From Watersipora subatra (taxonomy: Eukaryota > Bryozoa > Gymnolaemata > Cheilostomatida > Watersiporidae): a DNA stretch of 64,000 nucleotides. The notes below the pieces were generated by a model that searched no databases, was not told the origin of the DNA, and worked only from the letters and a program-made list of their open reading frames with translations. Positions 14,103 to 23,731 of this stretch are shown piece after piece. Positions within the stretch are counted from its first letter, which is position 1. The number at the start of each line of letters is the position of its first letter. The translations under genes were made by a program, and so were the position numbers. Where the stretch lies: positions 3,410,001 to 3,474,000 of the forward strand of contig NC_088716.1 in NCBI RefSeq assembly GCF_963576615.1. Reading direction: 5' to 3'.

Positions 14103-14184
14103 ATGGTATTGAATGATAACCAGCAGACAGTTCTGCAAGCTATTCTCACTGAAGAAAGCTCCTGTTTTACCACTGGACCTGCAG
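14103..14184 (+). pseudogene. PIF1-like helicase first-exon fragment
   Basis: From an ATG the frame reads 27 codons containing NDNQQTVLQAIL, followed by SCFTTGPAG, then a consensus donor GTAAGT. This is the start of a superfamily-1B PIF1-like helicase: the Q-motif region followed by the first half of the Walker A loop (GPAG-TGKS/T in the family). After the next acceptor (TTCTCTTCTAG at about 14237) the continuation reads G-S-I-S-L-V-I then stop. The GK of Walker A is therefore missing and the frame closes. I see no further helicase motifs downstream. It lies between the left TIR and the 3' end of the transposase, on the opposite strand. Either a captured fragment or the relic of a second transposon gene. 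Confidence 0.6.
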
Positions 14185-14853
14185 GTAAGTGAGAATTATG
14201 CTATGCCATGATTGTGATATCAATGTTTCTCTTCTAGGTTCTATATCATTGGTTATATAGGTATGCAGAGCAGAAATGGTGTGCATCGAGACATTGCGAT
14301 TCTTGTTAAACCATTTTCAGTTTCCTAGTCACAAATGGATCGTTTGAAACCACTCCAAAATATAATCGAGTTGACGAGCTTTGACAATTGACAAGCATGC
14401 AGAAGCATCATATGATACAGAAAGTATATGGGCTTTCGTCCTGATTTGCTAATATATCATCTGTTTTCATCTTGGAAAATGGTCTCCTGGCTGTTGCTAA
14501 TTATGTCAACGTCTATTTCAATGGTATCCACAATGTAATCCTTGAAATAATTGTTACCAAACAAAATGAAAAAATTGCGAATTTGTTAGCATACATTTTA
14601 TTTTTTATTTTAGTTAATAACTATTACATTATTTATCAACATGTATGTTACAGTTGTGATGAAAGGTAACACAGAATATGCACTGGGATGGAATCATCAG
14701 AGTTTTCAAGGATAGGCGAATCTGAGTAGGAGTGCCCATTTTGTGAAGAAATGAGATATGAGTATTTGTATCTAGATAAGTTGATGGTTTACCAAAACAC
14801 CAACTTATAATAAAGTCACCATGGCAGTGTTGTAAGGTGAATACATAAAGTTA

Positions 14854-17800
14854 TCAAAATGTCAGAAACTTGACATGTGCGTTTCGCTTTTTAGATAAAG
14901 ACACTGGTTGTGTCAAAAGAACACTGTTCTGTATATAGCAATAGGTCTTATATGTTAAGTCTCTATTGGCACCATTATGAAGGGTTCGCACATTACAGAA
15001 GTGATTCTTTATAGCATCCGAGTTGATGAGTCCAATTGTAAGTGTGCCCTTCTTTGATGATACCCGTCTGGTAAGTTCCAGTATAGCGGTTAGACAATTT
15101 ACCATGTCCCACGTGCATTCTGCGGTGAAGCTTTCATACCCCTTAGCATCCAGAAATGGCTTAAAGTAATCTAGTGCTCTTTGTATCGTCTTCATCCTCG
15201 GATCACCAAGAGAGCTCACTGGTTTCTGATCGTTGAAAACTTCAATCAAATCACATGTAACTTCAAGCAGTTCAATCAGGCCATCAACTTTAGTGGGATC
15301 GCTAAGGGTCCTTCTATACATCTAAAACAAAATATACCATGAACAAAAATGTGACTTCAATGAGATATGACAACCCCATTGAGCTGCCTGTCTTAGGCCA
15401 CCCGCATTATATTTAATGGACCCCTGGATTGAGCTTGTCTTAGCAGCAATATAGATGATTGGTCAATCAGTGCTGTAAAATGATAAGATATATGAATGGT
15501 TCTTAACGTTAATTTTGTTATGATGGTAATCAAGCCTACCCACTTGAAAAAATAGCTACCAATCATGTTGATTGTTGTGCAATGTGAAACCAACCTTGAA
15601 ACTGTTCAGCAATGTGAAACCAACCTTGAAACTGTTCAGCAATGTGAAACCAACCTTGAAACTGTTCAGCAATGTGAAACCAACCTTGAAACTGCTCAGC
15701 AATGTGAAACCAACCTTGAAACTGTTCAGCCATGTGAAACCAACCTTGAAACTGTTCAGCAATGTGAAACCAACCTTGAAACTGTTCAGCAATGTGAAAC
15801 CAACCTTGAAACTGTTCAGCAATGTGAAACCAACCTTGAAACAGTTCAGCAATGTGAAACCAACCTTGAAACTGTTCAGCAATGTGAAACCAACCTTGAA
15901 ACTGTTCAGCAATGTGAAACCAACCTTGAAACTGTTCAGCAATGTAAAACTAACCTTGAAACTGTTCAGCAATGTGAAACCAACCTTGAAACTGTTCAGC
16001 ATATCCCTATCTAGCATCGCCTCAGCCAGGTCATTCTTCAATTTTAGGCTAGTCGTAAGGAAGAGATGCTCATTAGTTAATCTTCTGGCGATACTGACTT
16101 CAGTTTCATTAGACCATCTGTACAGATCAAGAAAGTGGTCCCACACCAGATATCCTAAACCGGCAGATAAAACAACATCATTGAATAAAATAGACAATTG
16201 TACTATTGGACATGTTGTGACAGGTGACACTAACTTACCATTCCTGCTCTTAATCTTGCTCTTGGTCCCCACCAGCCTGGATCCATATAAAGAGTTTCGT
16301 AGGCTTTTCACACAATGCTTAAAAAGAAACATATCATGTCGTGACATGGAATATCTTACTAAAATTATGTATAAATAACTTATTTGAAACAAACTAAAAG
16401 TTTAATTCCAGTCCTTACCTTAGGATCCATCAACCATGAGATTGTGGCTTTCCTATCATTTATGTTGCGGCTAGTATATGCGTACGATCTGATTGGGTGT
16501 GTAGTGTTGATTTCTATAACTTTTCTGTTAACAGCGGCTCCATTAAGATTAACATACTCAACCTGTTTTGTAAAAAGTTCATTACTAAAAGGAAATGAAG
16601 GTGCAGGCTTACTGGTGTCTAATTTCTATTTTGAGTGAGAGGACAGTTAAATTTATTCCCTCCATTGATTATTATATCGATGATCCTCTCAATTCTTGAT
16701 GGATAATGTAGCCGAGACACTTGGCTTTTGGGGGCCAAGTGTCTTGGCTATGGATAATGTATATGTACTATGTCATACAGTGGCTTCAAATCAAAAAACT
16801 TTGTAATGCAAAATATGATTATTTCAATGCTAACAATAATATTATGGTTTGATTACTTAGATCAGTGCCTGAACCATCTTACTATCATTTTATAGAGTTA
16901 TGAGATATATGTCTTTTGGGTTCTGTTAGTTGACTCACTATCGTGGACAGACAACTCCACCAAAAGACGAGTCATGTTTTATCTATTAATTACTTACATT
17001 GAAGTTATAGCCATGTAGATGGTAGATAACATCTTGGATAAGATGGTTCAGTTCCTCCGCTGTATAGGTCTTTACAGGATAATGGCAAACTGGGAACCCG
17101 AAGCCACCGTACCCATTAAAGTAGAACTGTAGGACGTGTTGGGCCAGTACACTATCCTTCTCATCTCTCAGATTGGTTATTACTGGATCCAGCTCCTCAT
17201 AGCCAATGAACTCATGTAAGCCACTACCACTGCCGTCATAAGCCACTTCTAACTTCTTCTACAAAACAAACCACTAATATGATAAGCCCAAAGAGTCGGT
17301 GTTATAAAATTTAGCCCATCTTATGAAGAAGCAGTTAATAAACTTAGAACACTGTCTCAAAGGTCTCATCGCATCTCAGCGTCCATCCATGAAACAAAAT
17401 TTACCTGTATTGACATCTCGTCAACAGCTAGTCCCCCTCCTACACCTGCCAACCCTCTCTTGTTGGCTTCTCCACGCAGCCAAGCCAATAAATCAATATT
17501 TATGCCTGGACTTTGCTTTATCTGGTTCTTATGTTTGATTAGTGTACTCTCAGCGGGCACAACGCCAATTATCTTGCTCTCTCTGAGGTTCTTATAAGCA
17601 TTTGGACTCTTTATGAATAGCCTTAGCATAGTGCTCATTGTCCTAAATCAATAGAATTATGCGATCATAATATGTTAACAATGTTCATTTTTGTTTACAC
17701 CTACAGTGGCTGTTAGGTGTTAGGTCGAGAGGAGGCAACTTCACAGACTCAACAAGATATTGGATTAGGTTGTGATATTGGTTTTGAACGTCAAGAAATA

Positions 17801-18530
17801 TGTATGGGTGAATACTCACTCGTCATCATATGCTGCATTGGGTGGCAGACCTCCTCGCTTCAACTGTTGCCTGACATACTCCCCAAAATCAGGAGATATA
17901 GCATCAAACTGAACTAACAGCTGGCTCTGAGCATGGGTGTAGTGTACCTTCTTTACCTGAAATCTTTGTTGTGCCTCATAACGACTACATTTGGAGCATG
18001 TTGGGTCAAGAGATACGAGTTCACATACAGAAGAGCACTGTCTGTTGCATTCTCTAAGGTTACACACTGCATTAATTATCAGCTGAAGGTGTTCTGGATT
18101 TGTGAAACTATTGTCAAGGTTGAAAGGCAGAGTGTGGCACGTTTTTTCTTTTACCATCAGAGAAACAGTTCTACTTTCCGTGTTAATAATCAGAACCTTG
18201 AAACCAGTGTCACTTGAAGATAGCAAAAGCTTCCATGTTCCATTTTCATGAAGTTTGGCGCTTTTAACTTCGGCAGTGATTGTTATTGTGCTGAAAAAAT
18301 CCTCATTGATTTTAAGAGCGGGTGTTATTTCCAGTATTGAAACATTATGATATTTGTATTCACCGTTTGATCTTTTCCTTTGAATTTTGTCAGAGAACTT
18401 GGAAATCGTCTTTAATGTGGCATTTGCAAATTGCTTACTCAACTCTTGTGTAAAGCCAGGTAGGCGATGTCCTATATCCTTACGATATACCAAAGTCTGT
18501 CCAGAGTGGAGTCTGACATTGTAAAGCAAC
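14854..18530 (-). CDS. P-element/THAP9-like transposase, six recognised exons
   Basis: Minus-strand exons with GT-AG borders and matching phases: 18530-17820, 17642-17405, 17258-16998, 16562-16419, 16317-15985, 15321-14854 (stop). The product belongs to the P-element/THAP9 transposases (RNase-H-like, cut-and-paste). Signatures in order: a Cys-rich N-terminal part; AISPDFGEYVRQQLK; KSPNAYKNLR; VDEMSIQ with the first catalytic Asp; HVLQFYFNGY; LNGAAVNRKV; WLMDPK joined across an intron to HCVKSLRNSL; the insertion domain WDHFLDLYRW and RRLTNEHL; the C-terminal LIELLEVTCDLIEVFND and SDAIKNHF. Odd points: the family usually has DG where this has NG in LNGAAVNRK, and an acidic residue where this has Lys in DAIKNHF, so two expected catalytic residues are absent although no frame is broken. 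No DNA-binding THAP domain was found. A possible upstream exon at about 19067-18903 ends in a stop before its donor. The exon 5 donor is the first unit of a 14-copy repeat. Confidence 0.85.
15586..16001 (-). repeat. 30-bp minisatellite of a splice-donor junction, 14 copies
   Basis: On the minus strand each unit reads AACAGTTTCAAG then GTTGGTTTCACATTGCTG. The first copy is the end of transposase exon 5 (codons for N-S-F-K) and the start of its intron. The following 13 copies repeat both halves, so each contains its own AAG|GTTGGT. The unit is a multiple of three and stop-free, so the frame stays open through the array as decapeptide repeats. Confidence 0.92.
16699..16761. repeat. Small foldback insertion with 12-bp direct repeats
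   Basis: An inverted repeat at 16709-16750 (TAGCCGAGACACTTGG against CCAAGTGTCTTGGCTA) is bracketed by the direct repeat ATGGATAATGTA at 16699-16710 and 16750-16761. It lies in the transposase intron between exons 3 and 4. Confidence 0.6.
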
Positions 18531-18595
18531 CTAAACAAATGGGACACAAACTAATAACAAAGAGTTATGGAGGGAGGATAAATCTGAAACACCAC

Positions 18596-18658
18596 AGGTG
18601 TCCTTAAGTGGGTCCAAATTGGCAATATCATCTAATTTGGACCCACATAAAGACACCT
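18596..18658. repeat. Internal hairpin resembling the transposon termini
   Basis: The left arm is AGGTGTCCTTAAGTGGGTCC plus AAATT; the right arm is its near-exact reverse complement with a 13-nt loop. The outer part nearly repeats the element's terminal ACAGGTGTCCTTTAGTGGG. It sits just 5' of transposase exon 1 as annotated here. Confidence 0.75.
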
Positions 18659-19099
18659 ATATGAAATGCAATATAAGGGTAAGGAATCGTGCTACCTTGG
18701 CTTTACAAGCCAGATGTGCTGGTGATGTGCCTTGCGCTGAAATATTTTTGCATAAACCTAAAAACAATCCATGGATAGAACCAAAAGTATACACTGTATA
18801 CTTGTATAAAAAGAACCGAAAGGAAAGTGAACAATAGAATATTCATCCATCCATCCTATAATTCCTATTATTTATACAAAACAATGATCACAGCCACCTC
18901 ACTTATCTTTGTCCCTGGTGTATAAATGAGGACAGATCCATTTCAATCAGATCACCATGATATACAGTACCGAATTTATAATATGAACTATTAATTAATA
19001 CAAGATCATACCATTTCACCACTTCAGCATCAGGTGCACAATTAGATTTAGGTACTGCTTCAGCCATGCTAACAAGTGTGCATTGTATTGTTGTTTTTG

Positions 19100-19171
19100 T
19101 GTGTGTGTGTGTGTAGCCTACGGCTCGGCTTCGCCTCGTCTTCGGCAATATCCCACTAAAGGACACCTGTA
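19100..19171 (-). repeat. Right terminal inverted repeat of P-like element
   Basis: Reverse complement begins TACAGGTGTCCTTTAGTGGG and continues ATATTGCCGAAGACGAGGCG and a CA run. It is followed directly by the second AGAATAAC at 19172-19179. Confidence 0.88.
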
Positions 19172-19179
19172 AGAATAAC

Positions 19180-20116
19180 AGACTTCATACACCTCGTCAA
19201 GAATTGACTCATCTAACCATTGAATATTGAAAAATAGCAAAATATTTTAATATAAATATAGATCAGACAGAAGTTCGTTAAAAAAGTCTGTAAACCAATT
19301 TCGGTGCGGGAATATACCTGCCATTATGATAGCCTGTTATAAAGCAGGTCGATAGCCTCAAAGTCGCATAGCCTGAGCTATATACCGATTCGAAATGCTC
19401 GTCTGTCTTTTAATACCTACCTAACATTCGCTACTCCACAAACTCGTGGCTAATAGTATGGTCAATATCTGAGTAATGCTTTGTTTTACGTTCTATTTAT
19501 ATTTTTTCTCTTTCGGTTTATTCAAATAGACATTTTTGGTTGTAAACGTGCAAACACATCTTTTGCCTCTTTGGAGTAATTATATTAATTATTGATGTAC
19601 GATTTCGCAATTTTGGCGACATCGTTTCGCTGATGGCGTGGAACAGCGTTTGTGCTTTTAATCTCTTAAGTTTGTGGCTGTTTGATGAATTTTCTCGGAT
19701 GGCTTTTTGATGTTTTCAAAGATTTTTGTATAATTTTTGTAGTATTTGTCTCACTGTAGTATATCTCGCTAATTTGACACAATCTTCATCAACTTGGTCA
19801 TATCGAAGTACGGATATATAGGAGAGAAAAATAAGGTTGTATTCAGGAATCGGTTGGTAAAAACGATAATTTAATATATTAATTGTGTTTGAAGTAATAT
19901 AGTCAAAATATTTATTGTTATTATCCTTTGAGTGTGGTCAATGTAGTATCAATAAAACCCCAGTTCCTCGGTCATATCGTCGCAGACGGCCACACCACTC
20001 ATTGTCTGATTCGACTTTTGCGCAACATCTGGTCGTTCATTTCAATATGCCGATGATTTTTCCTTGACCAACGCTTGCAAGTTTCTTCAGACTCAATACA
20101 AAAATTTGAAGAACCC
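19180..20116. other. Non-coding, nothing recognised
   Basis: AT-rich sequence without long frames or repeats. The first bases (CAGACTTCATACA) resemble sequence just left of the P-like element (near 13508). Confidence 0.4.
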
Positions 20117-22050
20117 TTAGGATGGGTATGTTATCACGCCAGTTGGTGAGACAAACACCATTGCTTCGACAAACTGCTCCAATGTGCAGCGTCTCTTCAT
20201 CTTCTTGTCAGAGGTCAATTTTACTGGCAAGTACTTTGCACTGGTGGTGCTAGTAAAAGAGATTGTCTTTGGTTGTAAGTGCTCCATCAAGTGGTAAAAA
20301 ACCCGTTGCAAAAAATATCATGACCACTTGGAAGGATTTCAGTGACACAGTAACCAGTCCAGTCGCCCCAGAGCAAGTTGCCCCTAAGATAACTCACCCC
20401 AGTAAGTCTACTCGCCTCAGTCCACTCCCAACTGGTCAACTCGCCTCAGCTCCATGAACATCATTATGACCGCAGTGCTCAATGAATCATTACATCAGAA
20501 ACATGTTTACTATGTTACAACTAATGTAGAGTTATCTTTATGATCAACTATTGATTAACAAGTCTTATTTTTGTATGTTGTACCATGATCGATGGTGTCA
20601 GCAGTGGTGTAGCAATAATAATTGTTACCCATATAATAAAATGTTAAATTAATGTAGTATAAATCATATTTTTGTAATAATATTAAAGTTTGGTGTAAAG
20701 TTACGGATCACATTAATATCTGATTGCGCATATGGATTCCACTGCACCACTGAGTGTGAGATATATAGATTAACAACTTTTACTTTATGGTGAAATACAA
20801 ATAGTAATAGGCAATCCAATAATGATATTAGTAATTATCCTAAAAAAGCTATACAAAACACCAGCATTTTACTTGACTTGGGTATGTATTTTTTGCACTG
20901 TAGGCCTAACATTCTTTCGTGACTTTGCTAGAAACAACTGTTACTTTTAATGGTAAAAAATTATTTTCAACTTGGTTTTCTAAACTTTAAAACCTTAAAT
21001 AATTTGTGCTGTTTCTCAATTTTTAAATATTAGATAAAGTCAAATAGTTGTCGTCTCATTACAACTTTGGGGTAGTGAATTCAGGTTGACTCGGAGCGAG
21101 GGGCCTCATCAGGGGTGACTGGACTAGGCCGAGTTATCTCTGGAGCGACTAATCATGGATTCGAGTGGGACAGGATTGCCCCTCCCTCTCGCTTAACAGG
21201 TTTTCTATTAAGGAAGTAGCCTGGAAAACATGTCTTGCCTGAGTACAAGCAAAAGTCAACAACAAACCCCATGCCAGTGGCCAACACAAAACTCTTGAGT
21301 CCTATAGGGGACGACTTTCTTGACACATGTTGTCTTGAAGGGCATCTACCCGCAAAAAAAAAGATCTCCGAGCTCATCGAGACTGAAGGATGTTGTTTTC
21401 TCAAAGGTGTTACACTTGGTATGCACTCGGGTGAGAAAAGGACGAACTTCTTAAAAATCCTTTCTTTTGGGTAGAGACATATTCGTTGTCGACAAACTTT
21501 AAATGGTCGTGCAGAAAGAAAAAATGATCTTTCAGCATTACACCAGCCACACAGCCAACTTTGGTAGAAGTCTGCCAGTACATGCAGGTTCACTGTATGT
21601 CGGTACAGCTCATAGTCAGCGTCATGCCGAAAAAATACTTCATCTCAAGGGGAGTTGCAGTCAGCTGGGATTTTTGTCAAAACAATAGATGTTGGTGAGC
21701 TCAGACATGGAGTTCTTCACCAAAATGAATGATGAAACCAAAAATTTCTCATCAAAATTACTCTAAGAGAGCTTTCTCCAAGTTTTATCCAGTGTATGGT
21801 GGAGGAAGGCTGTTGATCTTGGGTGTGTACGGTTCCCTCCATTCCGAAGAAGCTGCAGCTTGAGACCTCGATTCAGCTGCACTAGTAGAGGACATAGGAG
21901 CTCCTTGATCTACTTGAGTCTGTGAACTTTGAACAACCTTTCTTCTTGGGGTGGAGGAATTTCTCTATCTGTAGTATCATCTGATGATGTAGCCTTGCCA
22001 TCTACTTTTATCTACTCATCAGAGCTACTGCCACAATCTGAGACAAATCC
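20117..22050 (-). pseudogene. Decayed piggyBac-type transposase
   Basis: Reading the minus strand across several frames gives piggyBac (PGBD) landmarks in order. First an acidic/Ser N-terminal region with EWREPYTP and PPPYTG; then EMKYFFGMTLTMSCTDIQ and DHFFFLHDHLKFVDNE; then GRCPSRQHVSRKSSPIGLK followed by FVVDFCLYSGK, matching the K-P-x-x-x-G-x-K ... G-Y-V-x-D-F-x-x-Y-x-G-K block. Nearer 20300-20117 comes LTSDKKMKRR then a VITYPS-like stretch. Stops and frame changes separate the blocks, so no protein can be made. Termini and TTAA duplications were not found with confidence. Confidence 0.72.
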
Positions 22051-23220
22051 AAGTCAGAATCATTAACAGGCTCAGCATTTCATCTTGCGTCATGTCATGG
22101 ATAATCTTTAAATCAAAGTTCTAGACATTAGTGTACGACTTAATAGGCCTCTACTGTACAAAGTCCCCTATTATGCAGGGTTTTGTAGTTAATGATCAGA
22201 ATTGGGCAGAATCTACTGCTTGAACAAGTTGTGCTAATTTTGTATTCCAAGAACAAAACAAGCTTGTCTCCATGTCCACACTTGTGGATACACCTTTTCA
22301 AGTTCAGTTTATTATTGAAATACAATTTGTGCAAAAGTAAACCAAGCTAAATTACTCCTAAGCACTTTGAATACATATTTTGCCAGCCACAATTTTTAAA
22401 GAATCGGTAACAATTTGCTCACAATTAGATTACTTTCTCAGTCGCTTGCTTTGTCTTTCTCCCTAAGGACGCCATGATACAAACAATCAGCCCTTCCTAT
22501 TAGGAGGGCAAACGAACTCGCACAGGAGGGGATAACTTCTAAAGTGTCTATGCTTGTGTACAAAAAGAACTTAGTTAGGTCCAATATAAAGCTAAATCAA
22601 TATGTTAATATAGTAAGTTATATCTACATACGTGGGCACAAGGAGTCAAAGAGACTACACCTAAAACAAACTCTAAAACATGGGAAAACACATTGTTGTC
22701 TGTTTTATCAATTTTTTCATGCTGTCTGACTATGCCGTGTTATTAAATAGCCATTAAACATTGTATAAAATTGTTGATTGTCATCTTCACCTCTATTAAT
22801 AATAAAACCTGGTATTTATAGGCATTTTTACTCAGGTTATTGATGACAAAGTGTGCAGTTTTCAAGGAGAAACACATACTAGGATATCCAAACTTGACAC
22901 ATATTTGTGATGGAATATCACTAATGGGTCGTCAGACATTACATGAATGTGAAGTTTTCAATTCCTTATTCTAAAACTAAAAAATTCAAAATGAACTAAA
23001 ACAAAAGAACCGGCATTTCTACAGCAGAGAGATATGTTACAGTGTTACAAACTTGTTCATAACTACTGTAACTGTGAGTGTCGGCGCCTTGGTCCAGTTT
23101 ATATGTACATATGTTCAGTTTTTCCCACACTCATATTTTATACTAATATGCTGGCTGTCGTGTGAGGCATGAGAGATCATCATCTGTGTAATAACAATGT
23201 GCATAATTATTCTCAAACGT
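22051..23220. other. Non-coding, possible 5' part of the piggyBac relic
   Basis: No gene supported. On the minus strand near 22474 a short ATG frame (MASLGRKTKQATEK) precedes the piggyBac remains and could be its first exon, but nothing confirms this. Confidence 0.3.
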
Positions 23221-23221
23221 G

Positions 23222-23360
23222 TAAAGGTTGTTGAGTGATGCATATGGTAGCACGCTTGGCTAGTAGTTTGAATATGAGGGTTAGATTCTAATACAGGGCA
23301 ATCTTTTTTCCTAATACTCTTAGCGTTGCTTTGTATGGACAGACAGACATGGCTCTTATT
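23222..23360 (+). mobile_element. tRNA-derived SINE copy
   Basis: An A-box-like ATGGTAGCACGCTTGG and B-box-like GGGTTAGATTCTAATACAGG are followed by TTTTTTCCTAATACTCTTAG and GACAGACAGACATGG. Tail and order match the SINE at 6.14-6.24 kb. Here the A-box region is single-copy. Confidence 0.65.
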
Positions 23361-23398
23361 ACAGCATAGGTCTATTTCTTATTTATTTTATTCTCAAT

Positions 23399-23480
23399 AT
23401 TTATAATATAATATTTATTATATATATTGTTAATATATATAATATACATTATGTATATATTGTTAATATATATAATATAT
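23399..23480. repeat. AT-rich ATATAT tandem sequence
   Basis: Imperfect TATATATTGTTAATATATAT-type repeats; a related short stretch recurs near 23670-23715. Confidence 0.7.
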
Positions 23481-23731
23481 ATTTTATAAAGTTTATTAAA
23501 AACTACAGATTTAAATCATTACTACCAATAGTTTCATACAATCGCGTTGCAATCTATAAACTGCAAACTATGGGTTAATGATTTTAACGTCTAGTTTTTA
23601 ATCAACTTTATACAACTCTAATTGACTTGAGCACGTGAGCACTTTACTTTACAGTGTGAACTACATATACTAATATATATCTTATATATTGTTAATATAT
23701 ATAACATGTATATATTTTATGCATTCCTAAT

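Larger units (their letters stand above)
13542..19171 (-). mobile_element. P-element/THAP9-type DNA transposon, 5.63 kb
   Basis: Both ends carry the inverted repeat (C/T)ACAGGTGTCCTTTAGTGGG followed by ATTGCCGAAG(A/C)CGA-type sequence and a CA/GT run, and both are flanked by AGAATAAC. Inside, on the minus strand, is a transposase whose exons match the P-element/THAP9 family order: DEMSIQ catalytic motif, HVLQF region, NRK motif, DPK-HCVKSLRN motif, GTP-binding insertion region, then the C-terminal module. The plus strand carries one PIF1-helicase-like exon near the left end. A separate hairpin resembling the termini sits at 18596-18658. Overall it is a structurally complete element whose transposase has changes at expected catalytic positions, so it is probably no longer autonomous. 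Confidence 0.88.

Noticed and set aside
14854..15321. Treating the Met at 15321 as a translation start
   Set aside because: It directly follows a TTTTGTTTTAG acceptor and continues in phase from transposase exon 5, so it is an internal residue of the last exon.
15565..16378. Plus-strand frames with E-T-N-L-E-T-V-Q-Q-C or S-N-V-K-P-T-L-K-L-F repeats
   Set aside because: Antisense readings of the 30-bp repeat; the minus strand carries the real transposase exon.
18903..19067. Possible N-terminal exon of the P-like transposase (MAEAVPKSNCAPDAEVVKWY)
   Set aside because: The frame meets a stop just before the only good GTGAGG donor and shows no THAP zinc motif; not added to the gene model.
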